In this document: piece by piece, positions 1 to 7,897 of the stretch
Layout: every line of letters begins with the position of its first letter
Numbering within the stretch: position 1 is the stretch's first letter
Source of the DNA: an uncultured Chitinophagaceae bacterium
Lineage (GTDB): Bacteria > Bacteroidota > Bacteroidia > Chitinophagales > Chitinophagaceae
Assembly: GCA_937907395.1 (NCBI GenBank)
Contig: CALCII010000004.1
Coordinates: forward strand, 1-13,751
DNA: 13,751 nt
Direction: 5' to 3'
Notes under the pieces: generated by a model
What the model saw: only the letters and a program-made list of their open reading frames with translations
Database searches by the model: none
Told to the model about the DNA's origin: nothing
Made by a program: the position numbers and the translations under genes

Positions 1-2
1 CA

Positions 3-185
3 AATCAGCCAGCAGGGTACAAAATATTTTCAGCTTATTTCCGTGATGACTACAATAAAATCATCTCAAAGAATGTTAAGGAAAAAATCAATCGCTGGAT
101 GTATCGAAATATGGACTGGCAACTGAAAAAAGAACAGGCCCGCCATGTGGACTTATACCTCAAATTCAGGAACCGTTTTCATTAA
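3..185 (+). CDS. 3' end of an unrecognised gene (partial)
   Basis: An open frame enters from the left edge (first full codon at base 3) and ends at TAA 183-185, giving the last 60 residues of a protein. The other two plus frames are closed early by stops, which favours this one. The tail is strongly basic and aromatic, with a run around residues 27-40 (KEKINRWMYRNMDWQ) and the ending KFRNRFH. I do not recognise a family and see no signal peptide or membrane segment in what is present. It lies 266 bases upstream of the sulfatase operon, so it is probably a separate transcription unit. That it is coding is likely; its function is unknown. Confidence 0.55.
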   Translation, partial: NQPAGYKIFSAYFRDDYNKIISKNVKEKINRWMYRNMDWQLKKEQARHVDLYLKFRNRFH

Positions 186-451
186 ATCCTTTTAAGGAAG
201 GAAAATTCAGGTAACTTTTGATGAAACAGTTAGCTGCTAGTATGTGTCATGACATTTCCTTCTCTATAAATGCAGTATCATTCATTAGTGATATTCCACC
301 CAATATCAAACACGTTTGACAGCTATCTATTGACTTTACTTGTCTTTTTTTGGTTTCAATTCACTCCGTTTTTCAAAAAACACAGTCAATATAGCAAAAT
401 TAGAACTGATTAAGAGGGGTATCTCAGGTAGTTTGTGCTTGATTCAAGTGT
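186..451. other. AT-rich intergenic region upstream of the sulfatase operon
   Basis: This 266-base gap should hold the promoter and 5' leader of the five-gene operon starting at 452. I looked for the Bacteroidota promoter pattern (TTTG, about 19-21 bases, TAnnTTTG). The nearest candidates are TTTG at 315-318 followed by TACTTGTC at 337-344, and TAGTTTG at 429-435, which is one base short of the pattern. Neither is convincing. No strong hairpin, small ORF or riboswitch-like structure was recognised. Confidence 0.4.
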
Positions 452-1837
452 ATGAAGAAATGTATAACGCTTCTTATTCTGATATGTCCTTTTTTTGTTA
501 AAGCCCAAAAGGAACGTCCAAATGTAGTAATTGTTGTGGCCGATGACCTGGGCCGAAATGATCTTGGCTGTTATGGTAACCGGTATATAAAAACTCCTAA
601 TCTTGATAGGATTGCTGGAAAATCCCTTCTGTTTTCACAAGCATATGCAGCTGCTCCCGTTTGTTCCCCTACACGAGCAAGTATCTTAACTGGTCAATAT
701 CCTGCACGTATTGGTATCACTAATTTTATTGATGGCAGAAAAACGGATGTGTCGTCTTTAGTTTTGCCAGCACCATTTATTAATTACCTACCATATGCTG
801 TTCAAACTATTCCCGAACTATTAAAACCTGTAGGATATCAAACTGCTCTAATTGGTAAATGGCATTTAGGTGAAAACACTCATCCTGATTCCAGCTATCC
901 AGGGAAAAATGGCTTTGATTTTGTAAAACATTATGATTATGGATTAATTCCAGATGGGAACACCTATGTTTGGATTCGTGGTGTTGATAGTGCTGGTAGC
1001 CGTTACCGCCTTCCACAAATCACGGAGATGATTACTGCTGATGCCCTGACCTATCTAGACTCCGCTCATACTGCCCCCTTCTTTTTGATGGTTACGCATT
1101 ACAATCCGCATTTACCCTTGCAACCAAAACCTGAACTTGCTGCCAAATACAAAGCCATAAAGAATCCATATGGAGACGACATCAACCCGCTTTATGCTGC
1201 AATGGTGGAAGAATTGGATCAAAATGTAGGAGCACTATGGAAAAAGTTGGAAGAAAAAGGGCTGCTCAAAAGCACTGTTTTCCTATTTATTTCTGACAAC
1301 GGCGGTGTTGTAGTTGACGAAGCCGGAGAAAAACGGCCAACAACATCGGCTCCGCTTCGCAATGGTAAAGGCACTTTGTACGAAGGCGGCATTCGCATTC
1401 CGCTACTGCTTTATCATCCATCCCTGCAAAAACCCGGCGTTAGCGGAGCACAGGTCACCACAACTGATTTTCTTCCCACTATACTTCAGTGGTGTGGCGT
1501 GCAACAGCCACAAAGCACTTTGGACGGAGAAAGTTTTGCTTCGGTAATCAACCGCCGAACCTTCTCCCGCCAAAAGCCGCTTTTCTGGCACTACCCGCAT
1601 TTCAGCAACCAGGGCGGACGGCCCACATCAGCCGTTCGTGTAGGTAACTATAAACTCATTCAGTCGCTCGAAGATGGCAGCCTTTCTCTTTACGATCTAT
1701 CCAAGGACGAAGGCGAGAAAAGGAACATCGCCTCCGAACATCCCGAGATTGTCAATCGCCTTTTGGGCCAATTACAGGGCTGGCAGCGAGAGACAAAAGC
1801 CAGCATGCCCATTCCTAAAAACAGCAAGTCTTTATGA
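452..1837 (+). CDS. Exported sulfatase, S1 family (S1_16-like)
   Basis: Formylglycine-dependent sulfatase of 461 residues, a normal length, predicted to hydrolyse sulfate esters on a carbohydrate. Residues 1-18 form a signal peptide ending at the KAQ site, so the enzyme is exported, probably to the periplasm. Visible family marks are the metal-binding Asp pair D31-D32 (VADDLG), the FGly motif C71-S-P-T-R75, GKWHLG at 135-140 with K136 and H138, H216 (VTHYNPH), D282-N283 (SDNGG) and K306 in NGKGTLYEGG. The motif style, including PARIGIT after the FGly site, resembles subfamily S1_16; this is a judgement by eye. It opens the operon, and its stop overlaps the next start (ATGA, 1834-1837), suggesting translational coupling. 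The first half is clearly AT-richer than the second. C71 must be converted to formylglycine by a maturase encoded elsewhere. The sulfatase call is secure; substrate and subfamily are not. Confidence 0.93.
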   Translation: MKKCITLLILICPFFVKAQKERPNVVIVVADDLGRNDLGCYGNRYIKTPNLDRIAGKSLLFSQAYAAAPVCSPTRASILTGQYPARIGITNFIDGRKTDVSSLVLPAPFINYLPYAVQTIPELLKPVGYQTALIGKWHLGENTHPDSSYPGKNGFDFVKHYDYGLIPDGNTYVWIRGVDSAGSRYRLPQITEMITADALTYLDSAHTAPFFLMVTHYNPHLPLQPKPELAAKYKAIKNPYGDDINPLYAAMVEELDQNVGALWKKLEEKGLLKSTVFLFISDNGGVVVDEAGEKRPTTSAPLRNGKGTLYEGGIRIPLLLYHPSLQKPGVSGAQVTTTDFLPTILQWCGVQQPQSTLDGESFASVINRRTFSRQKPLFWHYPHFSNQGGRPTSAVRVGNYKLIQSLEDGSLSLYDLSKDEGEKRNIASEHPEIVNRLLGQLQGWQRETKASMPIPKNSKSL

Positions 1838-3336
1838 AGAAGTTTTTCACCACATTTTTATTCGCCTATTCGTTAGTGGCAACAGCGCAAACGATTGAAG
1901 TTTCCAAGGGTGCCTCACGTCCAATTGCACACCATTTTGCCGGTGTCAACGGTAATGCCGGAACCATCAATATGCCCTGGAACAATCCTCAACTTCTTGC
2001 AGGATTTGTTCGCACGGGTGCTAATTCCATTCGCTACCCGGCAGGCACCATCGCCAATACGTGGGATTGGGACCGTGGCTGGATTGACCCTACCGTTCCC
2101 GATAGCCTGCTAATCAACTGGGTCGTATCGGAACGATGGAAGGAAGCGAATGTGCGTTATCCCATTGAGCATTTTGCCGTTGCCATCAAAGCCTCCGGCG
2201 CCGAACCGGTGTATGTGCTCAACATGCTTTCAAAAGATTTGGAGCATTCGCTTCGTGGGCTTCGTAGAGCCAAAGCCGCTGGCCTTCCTGTTCGCTACAT
2301 TGAAATGGGCAATGAGCTTTACTTCAACCTGAAATTAGAAACAGCCCGTTTCCCCACACCGGAAGACTACGGCAAAACTTGTTATCAATGGATCGCAGCG
2401 ATCAAAAAAGAATTTCCGGAAGCCAAATGCGCCGTCGTCAGTTGGGAGCAAGTCCGTGGCGAACGACACAAGCAATGGACCGAACGGGTGTTGCAATACG
2501 CTACCAATGCCGATGCTGTCATCTTTCATGTGTACACACCATTTGGCATTGATGGCGCAAGAGAGCGGACCAACAACCAGGCAGGCCAGGAAGGATTGAC
2601 GGAAACGAGTCCGCTTAGCAAAGACCCTGCAGAAAGACAGCGGCAGGAATTAGCCCTGCTCAACGACCCTACTGCCTACAACCGTATGCTCCTCACCGGC
2701 TTTAGTGTAGCCGAACGTCACAAACACATGCGGGTGCCTGCTGATAAAGAAATCTGGGCCACCGAGTTTAATGTACGCAGCGACAGCAGTGCTATTCGTG
2801 GCACCTGGGCGAATACGTTGTTCGTTTCTACTTTTTATGTTTCGTATTTGCAAAACCCGCAGATTGTTCTCACGCATCTGCACAACATACAAGGGCCCAT
2901 TTTCGGAGCTATCTTCTCTAACGAAAACGGCCTTCGTCATCTCCGGAACGAGAAGATCAAAACAACACCTTCTACACTAACCGCTGGCGGATTGGCCCTG
3001 CACTTTTTTGCGGCTCTCACCCGCAACGGCGGTACACTTACCTCACTTCAGTTTGCAACCAGCCCGACCTTGTTGCCCAACAATGCACAATCTTTCCCGG
3101 CATTGCATGGCTGGTTGGTGAATAGCGGCAAAAAAACGAAAGGGCTTATTATTAATTATTCGGCGCAGCCACAAGCCATTTCCGGCAAGCCGCTGCTGAA
3201 AGGACTGAGATACACATCGTATTCAGCACCGTTGCAGCATTACGTTTTAGATGTGGAAGGGCTGACAAAAACTAAAGGCAAGGCCGACCAAACCATCACA
3301 CTTCCGCCATTCAGCATTACTGTTTTAGAGCAATAA
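1834..3336 (+). CDS. Exported glycoside hydrolase, clan GH-A-like (GH51/GH39/GH79-related fold)
   Basis: A 500-residue exported protein (signal peptide about 1-18, cleavage near ATAQ) that looks like a retaining glycosidase with a (beta/alpha)8 barrel. RYPAGT at 67-72 resembles the R-Y-P-G-G-T strand of arabinofuranosidase- and heparanase-type enzymes. The likely acid/base is E161 in EMGNELYF (157-164), and the likely nucleophile is E311 in WATEFN (308-313). The spacing of 150 residues suits clan GH-A. H232 in FHVYTP lies where these families carry an active-site His. Residues from about 375 onward probably form the beta-sandwich domain that accompanies this barrel. I cannot place it in a numbered CAZy family, so the sugar removed is unknown; alpha-L-arabinofuranosidase or a uronidase/heparanase-like activity are the nearest ideas. 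The start overlaps the upstream sulfatase stop by 4 bases and the next gene follows after 6 bases, so it probably acts on the same substrate. Confidence 0.75.
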   Translation: MKKFFTTFLFAYSLVATAQTIEVSKGASRPIAHHFAGVNGNAGTINMPWNNPQLLAGFVRTGANSIRYPAGTIANTWDWDRGWIDPTVPDSLLINWVVSERWKEANVRYPIEHFAVAIKASGAEPVYVLNMLSKDLEHSLRGLRRAKAAGLPVRYIEMGNELYFNLKLETARFPTPEDYGKTCYQWIAAIKKEFPEAKCAVVSWEQVRGERHKQWTERVLQYATNADAVIFHVYTPFGIDGARERTNNQAGQEGLTETSPLSKDPAERQRQELALLNDPTAYNRMLLTGFSVAERHKHMRVPADKEIWATEFNVRSDSSAIRGTWANTLFVSTFYVSYLQNPQIVLTHLHNIQGPIFGAIFSNENGLRHLRNEKIKTTPSTLTAGGLALHFFAALTRNGGTLTSLQFATSPTLLPNNAQSFPALHGWLVNSGKKTKGLIINYSAQPQAISGKPLLKGLRYTSYSAPLQHYVLDVEGLTKTKGKADQTITLPPFSITVLEQ

Positions 3337-3342
3337 TCAACC

Positions 3343-5127
3343 ATGCAGAAACAACACCTTACACAATTGAGTTTTTTATTTGGTAGCCGCCGACAGAACA
3401 GCTATAAAGCTTCTGTTGCGTCGCACTCTTGTACACCTGCAATCGCTTCGGCAGGTTTCACCACCATTTTTTTTCTTCTTTTCCTGACCGCTTTCGTTCA
3501 TGCCCAGCAACGGCCAAACATCGTTTGGATCATGGCCGAAGACATGAACAATCACCTCGTTTGCTACGGTGAAAAATTGGTGCATACACCCAACATTGAC
3601 TGGCTGGCAGCAAACGGTGTTCGCTACACCAATGCCTTTACTACTTCGCCGGTTTGTGCTCCCAGCCGTGCATCTATCATCACTGGCATGTACTCTAACG
3701 ACATTGGTACGCAGCACATGCGGCAAGGTAAAATCTTAACGCCAGCCGAAGGCATTCCGGCTTACAACGCCGTACCACCGCCTTACGTAAAAGCATTCAC
3801 CGAATACTTACGGTCAGACGGGTACTTCTGCACCAATGCCTTCAAAACCGATTACCAAGTGGGCACCCCGTTTACGGTTTGGGATAATCATTCATTTACT
3901 GCATCATGGCGTGACAGGCCAAACAAGGAGCAGTCATTTTTCTCTTGTTTCACGTTTCAAACAACCCATGAGATCAACGTGTGGCCCGACAGCACTAAAC
4001 GCCGCTTTTTTCGTGAGTTCAAAGTAGATACGGGAAGGCTGGAAGAAGACGTCAAACGTCGTCCGAAACTGGAAGAGAAGTACATCATCAATCCAGCCGA
4101 TGTGGTGCTCCCGCCTTATTATCCCGACGACAGCATTGTACGGCAGGACTATGCACGCCATCTCACCAACGTAAGTCGCATGGATGTGCAGGTAGGTGAG
4201 TTGATGCAAAAGCTAAAAGAGGACGGCCTGTTCGACAATACCATCATTGTATTTATGGGCGATAACGGCGATGGCATTCCCCGTCACAAACGATGGCTGT
4301 ACGACGGTGGTTTGCACGTTCCGCTAATCATTTATGTACCGCAAAAATGGCGCAGCAGCATCAGCGGAAAATTGACAGGTGTGGATAGCCAACTAATCTC
4401 CTTCGTTGATCTGGCACCTACCATGCTATCCATCACCGGCAAGCCCGCGCCAAAGCACATGCAGGGCAAAGCCTTTCTGGGTAAGCAAAAAACGCCATCC
4501 CCTCGTAGTTACATCTATGCTGCCCGCGACCGCATGGATACGAAGTATGACCTGCAGCGGGCCGTTCGCAACAAGCAGTTCAAATACATTAAAAATTATT
4601 GGCCCGATACGCTGTACAATCAACCACTTGACTTTATGTATCAAATGCCCATGATGCAGCAGTTGATTCGGCTAAAGAAGCAAGGCAAATTAAATGCGGT
4701 ACAAAACGCCTGGATACTGGAACCCAAGCCTGCCGAAGAATTGTATGATGTAACAAAAGACCCGTACGAAATCCGCAACTTGGCAAAAGACCCTGCGTAT
4801 AAAAAAGTGTTGCTGCAAATGCGCAAAGCATTAGAACAATGGCAACAAAGCCTAAGCGATTGGTTAGACACACCAGAAATAATTCAGGCCGAAAAAATGT
4901 GGCCTGGTGGAAGACAGCCTATTACAACTGAACCTATTGTAGAAGTGAATAATGAAGAACTTACACTATCGTGTAAAACAGAGGGGGCTTCTATTGGGTA
5001 TAGATACGAAGGTGAAAAATTTTGGAAGCTTTACCATATTCCATTTAAAAAAATAAGTAGTAAGAAATTAGAGTGTAAAGCGGTTCGCTATGGTTATGCA
5101 GAAAGTAAATCTGTAATAATTAATTAA
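3343..5127 (+). CDS. Exported sulfatase, S1 family (S1_8-like), with C-terminal beta-sandwich
   Basis: Formylglycine-dependent sulfatase of 594 residues. Marks are the acidic metal ligands in AEDMNN (E66, D67), the FGly motif C105-A-P-S-R109, IGTQHMR at 121-127, H209 in TTHE, D307-N308 (MGDNGD) and PRHKRWLYDGG at 313-323. This pattern resembles subfamily S1_8, many members of which act on uronic-acid-containing or marine glycans (family knowledge, not shown here). Residues from about 520 to 594 are an extra module resembling the small chitobiase/hexosaminidase C-terminal fold; its DNA is much AT-richer than the catalytic part. The N-terminus is odd: the hydrophobic signal core (about 39-53, cleavage near VHAQ) is preceded by about 38 residues, and no later Met offers a shorter start. 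That extension is encoded by a double-hairpin element. The gene begins 6 bases after the glycosidase and ends 2 bases before the propeller gene. Confidence 0.92.
   Translation: MQKQHLTQLSFLFGSRRQNSYKASVASHSCTPAIASAGFTTIFFLLFLTAFVHAQQRPNIVWIMAEDMNNHLVCYGEKLVHTPNIDWLAANGVRYTNAFTTSPVCAPSRASIITGMYSNDIGTQHMRQGKILTPAEGIPAYNAVPPPYVKAFTEYLRSDGYFCTNAFKTDYQVGTPFTVWDNHSFTASWRDRPNKEQSFFSCFTFQTTHEINVWPDSTKRRFFREFKVDTGRLEEDVKRRPKLEEKYIINPADVVLPPYYPDDSIVRQDYARHLTNVSRMDVQVGELMQKLKEDGLFDNTIIVFMGDNGDGIPRHKRWLYDGGLHVPLIIYVPQKWRSSISGKLTGVDSQLISFVDLAPTMLSITGKPAPKHMQGKAFLGKQKTPSPRSYIYAARDRMDTKYDLQRAVRNKQFKYIKNYWPDTLYNQPLDFMYQMPMMQQLIRLKKQGKLNAVQNAWILEPKPAEELYDVTKDPYEIRNLAKDPAYKKVLLQMRKALEQWQQSLSDWLDTPEIIQAEKMWPGGRQPITTEPIVEVNNEELTLSCKTEGASIGYRYEGEKFWKLYHIPFKKISSKKLECKAVRYGYAESKSVIIN
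3391..3456. repeat. Double-hairpin (REP-like) element inside the sulfatase signal-peptide extension
   Basis: Two adjacent inverted repeats lie within codons 17-38 of the sulfatase. The first pairs CGACAGAA (3391-3398) with TTCTGTTG (3411-3418) with one G-T pair; AGCT/AGCT inside can extend it across a bulge. The second pairs ACCTGC (3435-3440) with GCAGGT (3451-3456) around a 10-base loop. They fall in a stretch encoding a non-conserved extension ahead of the signal peptide. That suggests a small palindromic repeat was inserted in frame and tolerated. The pairings are seen directly; that this is a dispersed repeat is inference, since only one copy is in the window. Confidence 0.35.
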
Positions 5128-5129
5128 AC

Positions 5130-7892
5130 ATGAAAAAAGTATTATTACTATTACTTTTATTCTTTAGAATAAGTATATATGCTCAATGGTTTAATCAGAA
5201 TCCTGGAGCTGGGGGACAAGTGCAAAGTTTGGATCCAGACCCCAATACTAATGGTATTGTTTATTTTTCTTCGGATGTAGAAGGTTGTTACCGTAGCGAT
5301 AATAATGGATTATCGTGGAATTATATTGGAAACGAACTAAGATTTAATATGATCTTTGGAATAACCGTAGAGCCGAGAAATTCTGATAGAATATACTCTG
5401 CTGGCTGTGGTGGGTTGCATATATCTAATAACAGAGGCAATAACTGGCCCATACTTACTTTAGCAGGATATCCATTATCAAAAGCCTACGTAAACCCGAA
5501 TAACACAAATCAAGTTTTTGCGACCATAGGGTTTCGGTACAAAAATCAGGTGCCTGTAAGTTTTCAAAACGCACAATCCAATACGCCAATTTCAGGTCGG
5601 CGACTGATCTTTCGTTCCAATAACAGAGGTGTTACATGGGATACCTTGGAGTATGAGCCAGCAAATGGTTATCGTAACACTTATTCTTTAGATTTTGATC
5701 CAAACAACAGTAATACGCTTTATTTAGGTGCAGCCTCAGGGTTATATCATTCTAATAATAGTGGTGGAACTTGGACTAAACTTCAACAACCATCTGGTAC
5801 ATTTAACTGTTACGGTGCTTGTATTAGTCCGGATGGACGATACATTTATGCAAGTTTTGCAACAGTACATGATCCTACTGCCTCAAGTAGTCAAACAACA
5901 ACTACTACCAAACTTTATGTTAGTCCTACTTCTTCAATTACGTCGGGAAGTTGGGTAGTGCTGGATGCCAACGGCTGGAACCTTGGACAAACAAACGCCA
6001 GCACTGGTGCCACCACTACGGCATTCAACGGAGCTTGGTGGACACCCCGCATGGATCCCCGCTCCACGGTCACGCAACACAAGCTTATTATCGGCACAGC
6101 TTCCAATGCCCGCCAGGGTTTGTACGAAGGAACATTCAACTGGAGCAGCGGTGCGTTGAGTTCTTATAACTGGGAAAGAATTTTCTATGCAAGAGGAAGT
6201 GTCAATCCCGGACCAACAGTACCGTTTAGCTACGAACCGGGATGGGAAGATTTTATTCCGGGTGCACAAGCCTTTAACTACACACCGGCAACATGGACGG
6301 AACGGGGTATTTGGGTAACCGGCTTGCAAAACTATTATTATGCAAACACGGCTGCACCGGGCTTTCCGTATAACAACGCCTGGCAAAACCGTTACACCGT
6401 AACTGTAGCAAACGCTGGTACTAATAATGAAACCTACCAAAGTTTAGGAACCGCCTGTACCGTTAACTATGACGGAACAGGCTTTAATAATTACGGCATT
6501 CAAGGACAAGCCGACAATGGTATCATGGAAAGTTGGGATGGCGGTGCATCATGGGCGCCACGGAGCAAACCACCCACCACACAAACAGAAGCGTTGGAGA
6601 TTGCTAACATTGGACCGGGTAGAACGCCAGTGGTGGTAGCACATGGGCAGCCAAGTGTATTTGGTGGCAGTGGCACAGGTGGCTCGCTATATGCAAAGCG
6701 GCTTGTCAATTTTTCAACGGCAGATGTATGGGCGCACATCGCGGGCGGTACCAATGCAAGGGCAGGCTTGCCCAACGTCACCATCAGGGATATTGCTATT
6801 GACCCGGCAAATCCGCAACGGGTGTATTTAGGCTTGTTGAATAACGCTGGTGTAGGTGGAGGACTTATGCTCATCAACGACATCGAAGCATTCTACACGG
6901 GCAATGCTGTAGTTGGTGGCGGCCACAGTACATCGGCCGCGGCGTCGGTGAACGTTCAGGACATAACAGCCACTCCTCTGGCAACCGGCCCGGCACAAGC
7001 TGCGATAGATGCAGCAACGATTATTTCAGTAAATGTTGATCCCAACAATGCCAACGTGGTTTATGCCACTGCATCCGGTGCTTTGTTCAAAGGCGAACTT
7101 TCTGGTGGTGTGTGGAACTGGACGAATATTCTTGCAGTGGGCGGAAGTCCTGAAGTAAGTGTGTGGGACTTTAACGGAGTTACCTACATGGCTGTGAAAG
7201 GAAATTTGAATGGGTTGGTAACAGGTGCACCTACCGGTGTGTCTCTGGCACTATCAAGAGATGGGGGTGTTAACTGGACGTTCATCATGTCGGAAGCAAC
7301 TGCGGAGTCTATTCGCACCGTAAACTGGCATGATGCTGCCACTACCGGTTTGAACGCTGGTGACATGGTGGGATACGGCAACAAGATTTTTATTGGCTGG
7401 CACACCTTTGGTTACAACAAGGGCTTTGGTTTGTTTGAAGGAACCATTGCCAACAATGGCAGTACTACGGTAACATGGAACGACTTTACTGGTGATTTGC
7501 ATTTTCCACGTATTCGCCGCCTACGTGTTTCAAAAAACAGTAGTGATAATAAAGTTTGGCTATATGCATCTACACAAGGGAATGGTGGTTGGCGAAGAGA
7601 AATTACCCCGCTCATTACTTCAATAACACCTAATAATGACAATCAAGAGAATTTATTTTTTATACCAAATCCAGTTAAGAATACATTAAATATAAGGGTT
7701 AAAAATGTAATCACTTTTGGAAATTATAAAATACAAATTACAAGTATTAACGGAAATATTTTATTAGAGAAAAATATTTCTCAGGATTCTGCTATACCTG
7801 TTAATCACTTAACGCGTGGAACTTATTGTGTTAGCATAATTAATCCAAAAGGTTATTTAGTTTATTCAAATAAAATTGTGTTGATAAATTAG
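5130..7892 (+). CDS. GH74-like / sortilin-like beta-propeller protein with T9SS sorting domain
   Basis: A large secreted protein (920 residues, signal peptide about 1-18 ending IYAQ) built from BNR/Asp-box repeats. Asp-box-like motifs S-x-[DN]-x-G-x-x-W recur near 55-63, 99-106, 162-170, 208-215, 468-475 and 709-716. The N-terminus PGAGGQVQ...VYFSSDVEG (25-52) matches the position of the GH74 signature G-G-G-F-V-x-G...Y-A-R-T-D-I-G-G, so D49 corresponds to the GH74 catalytic Asp at that site; I could not place the second catalytic Asp. Residues about 842-920 form a type A T9SS sorting domain (IPNPVKNTLNIR, then RGTYCVSI and a Lys-rich end), pointing to outer-membrane translocation and surface attachment. 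It may be an endo-acting glycanase that begins polymer attack, or only a binding propeller. It is the only protein here with such a sorting domain. Base composition jumps near 5940 (just after a Thr run, 256-260) and falls again after about 7540. Confidence 0.7.
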   Translation: MKKVLLLLLLFFRISIYAQWFNQNPGAGGQVQSLDPDPNTNGIVYFSSDVEGCYRSDNNGLSWNYIGNELRFNMIFGITVEPRNSDRIYSAGCGGLHISNNRGNNWPILTLAGYPLSKAYVNPNNTNQVFATIGFRYKNQVPVSFQNAQSNTPISGRRLIFRSNNRGVTWDTLEYEPANGYRNTYSLDFDPNNSNTLYLGAASGLYHSNNSGGTWTKLQQPSGTFNCYGACISPDGRYIYASFATVHDPTASSSQTTTTTKLYVSPTSSITSGSWVVLDANGWNLGQTNASTGATTTAFNGAWWTPRMDPRSTVTQHKLIIGTASNARQGLYEGTFNWSSGALSSYNWERIFYARGSVNPGPTVPFSYEPGWEDFIPGAQAFNYTPATWTERGIWVTGLQNYYYANTAAPGFPYNNAWQNRYTVTVANAGTNNETYQSLGTACTVNYDGTGFNNYGIQGQADNGIMESWDGGASWAPRSKPPTTQTEALEIANIGPGRTPVVVAHGQPSVFGGSGTGGSLYAKRLVNFSTADVWAHIAGGTNARAGLPNVTIRDIAIDPANPQRVYLGLLNNAGVGGGLMLINDIEAFYTGNAVVGGGHSTSAAASVNVQDITATPLATGPAQAAIDAATIISVNVDPNNANVVYATASGALFKGELSGGVWNWTNILAVGGSPEVSVWDFNGVTYMAVKGNLNGLVTGAPTGVSLALSRDGGVNWTFIMSEATAESIRTVNWHDAATTGLNAGDMVGYGNKIFIGWHTFGYNKGFGLFEGTIANNGSTTVTWNDFTGDLHFPRIRRLRVSKNSSDNKVWLYASTQGNGGWRREITPLITSITPNNDNQENLFFIPNPVKNTLNIRVKNVITFGNYKIQITSINGNILLEKNISQDSAIPVNHLTRGTYCVSIINPKGYLVYSNKIVLIN

Positions 7893-7897
7893 TGATT

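Noticed and set aside
188..205. Short inverted repeat TCCTTTTAAGGA as a terminator for the first partial gene
   Set aside because: The arms are only about five bases with a two-base loop and no T-tract, so it would not form a stable terminator.
3376..3726. A 116-codon minus-strand frame over the sulfatase start
   Set aside because: Antisense to a gene with clear sulfatase motifs and no sign of a promoter or family; treated as a shadow frame.
5934..6440. A 168-codon open frame on the minus strand
   Set aside because: It lies wholly inside the propeller gene, in a GC-rich stretch where opposite-strand frames stay open. Its protein is Cys- and Arg-rich with no recognisable domain.
6500..6883. 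A 127-codon open frame on the minus strand
   Set aside because: Also fully antisense to the propeller gene, with no domain, no partner gene and a biased composition that mirrors the plus-strand codons.
7892..7897. GTG start for the third sulfatase
   Set aside because: It adds only two residues and overlaps the preceding stop codon; the ATG at 7898 begins a standard signal peptide.
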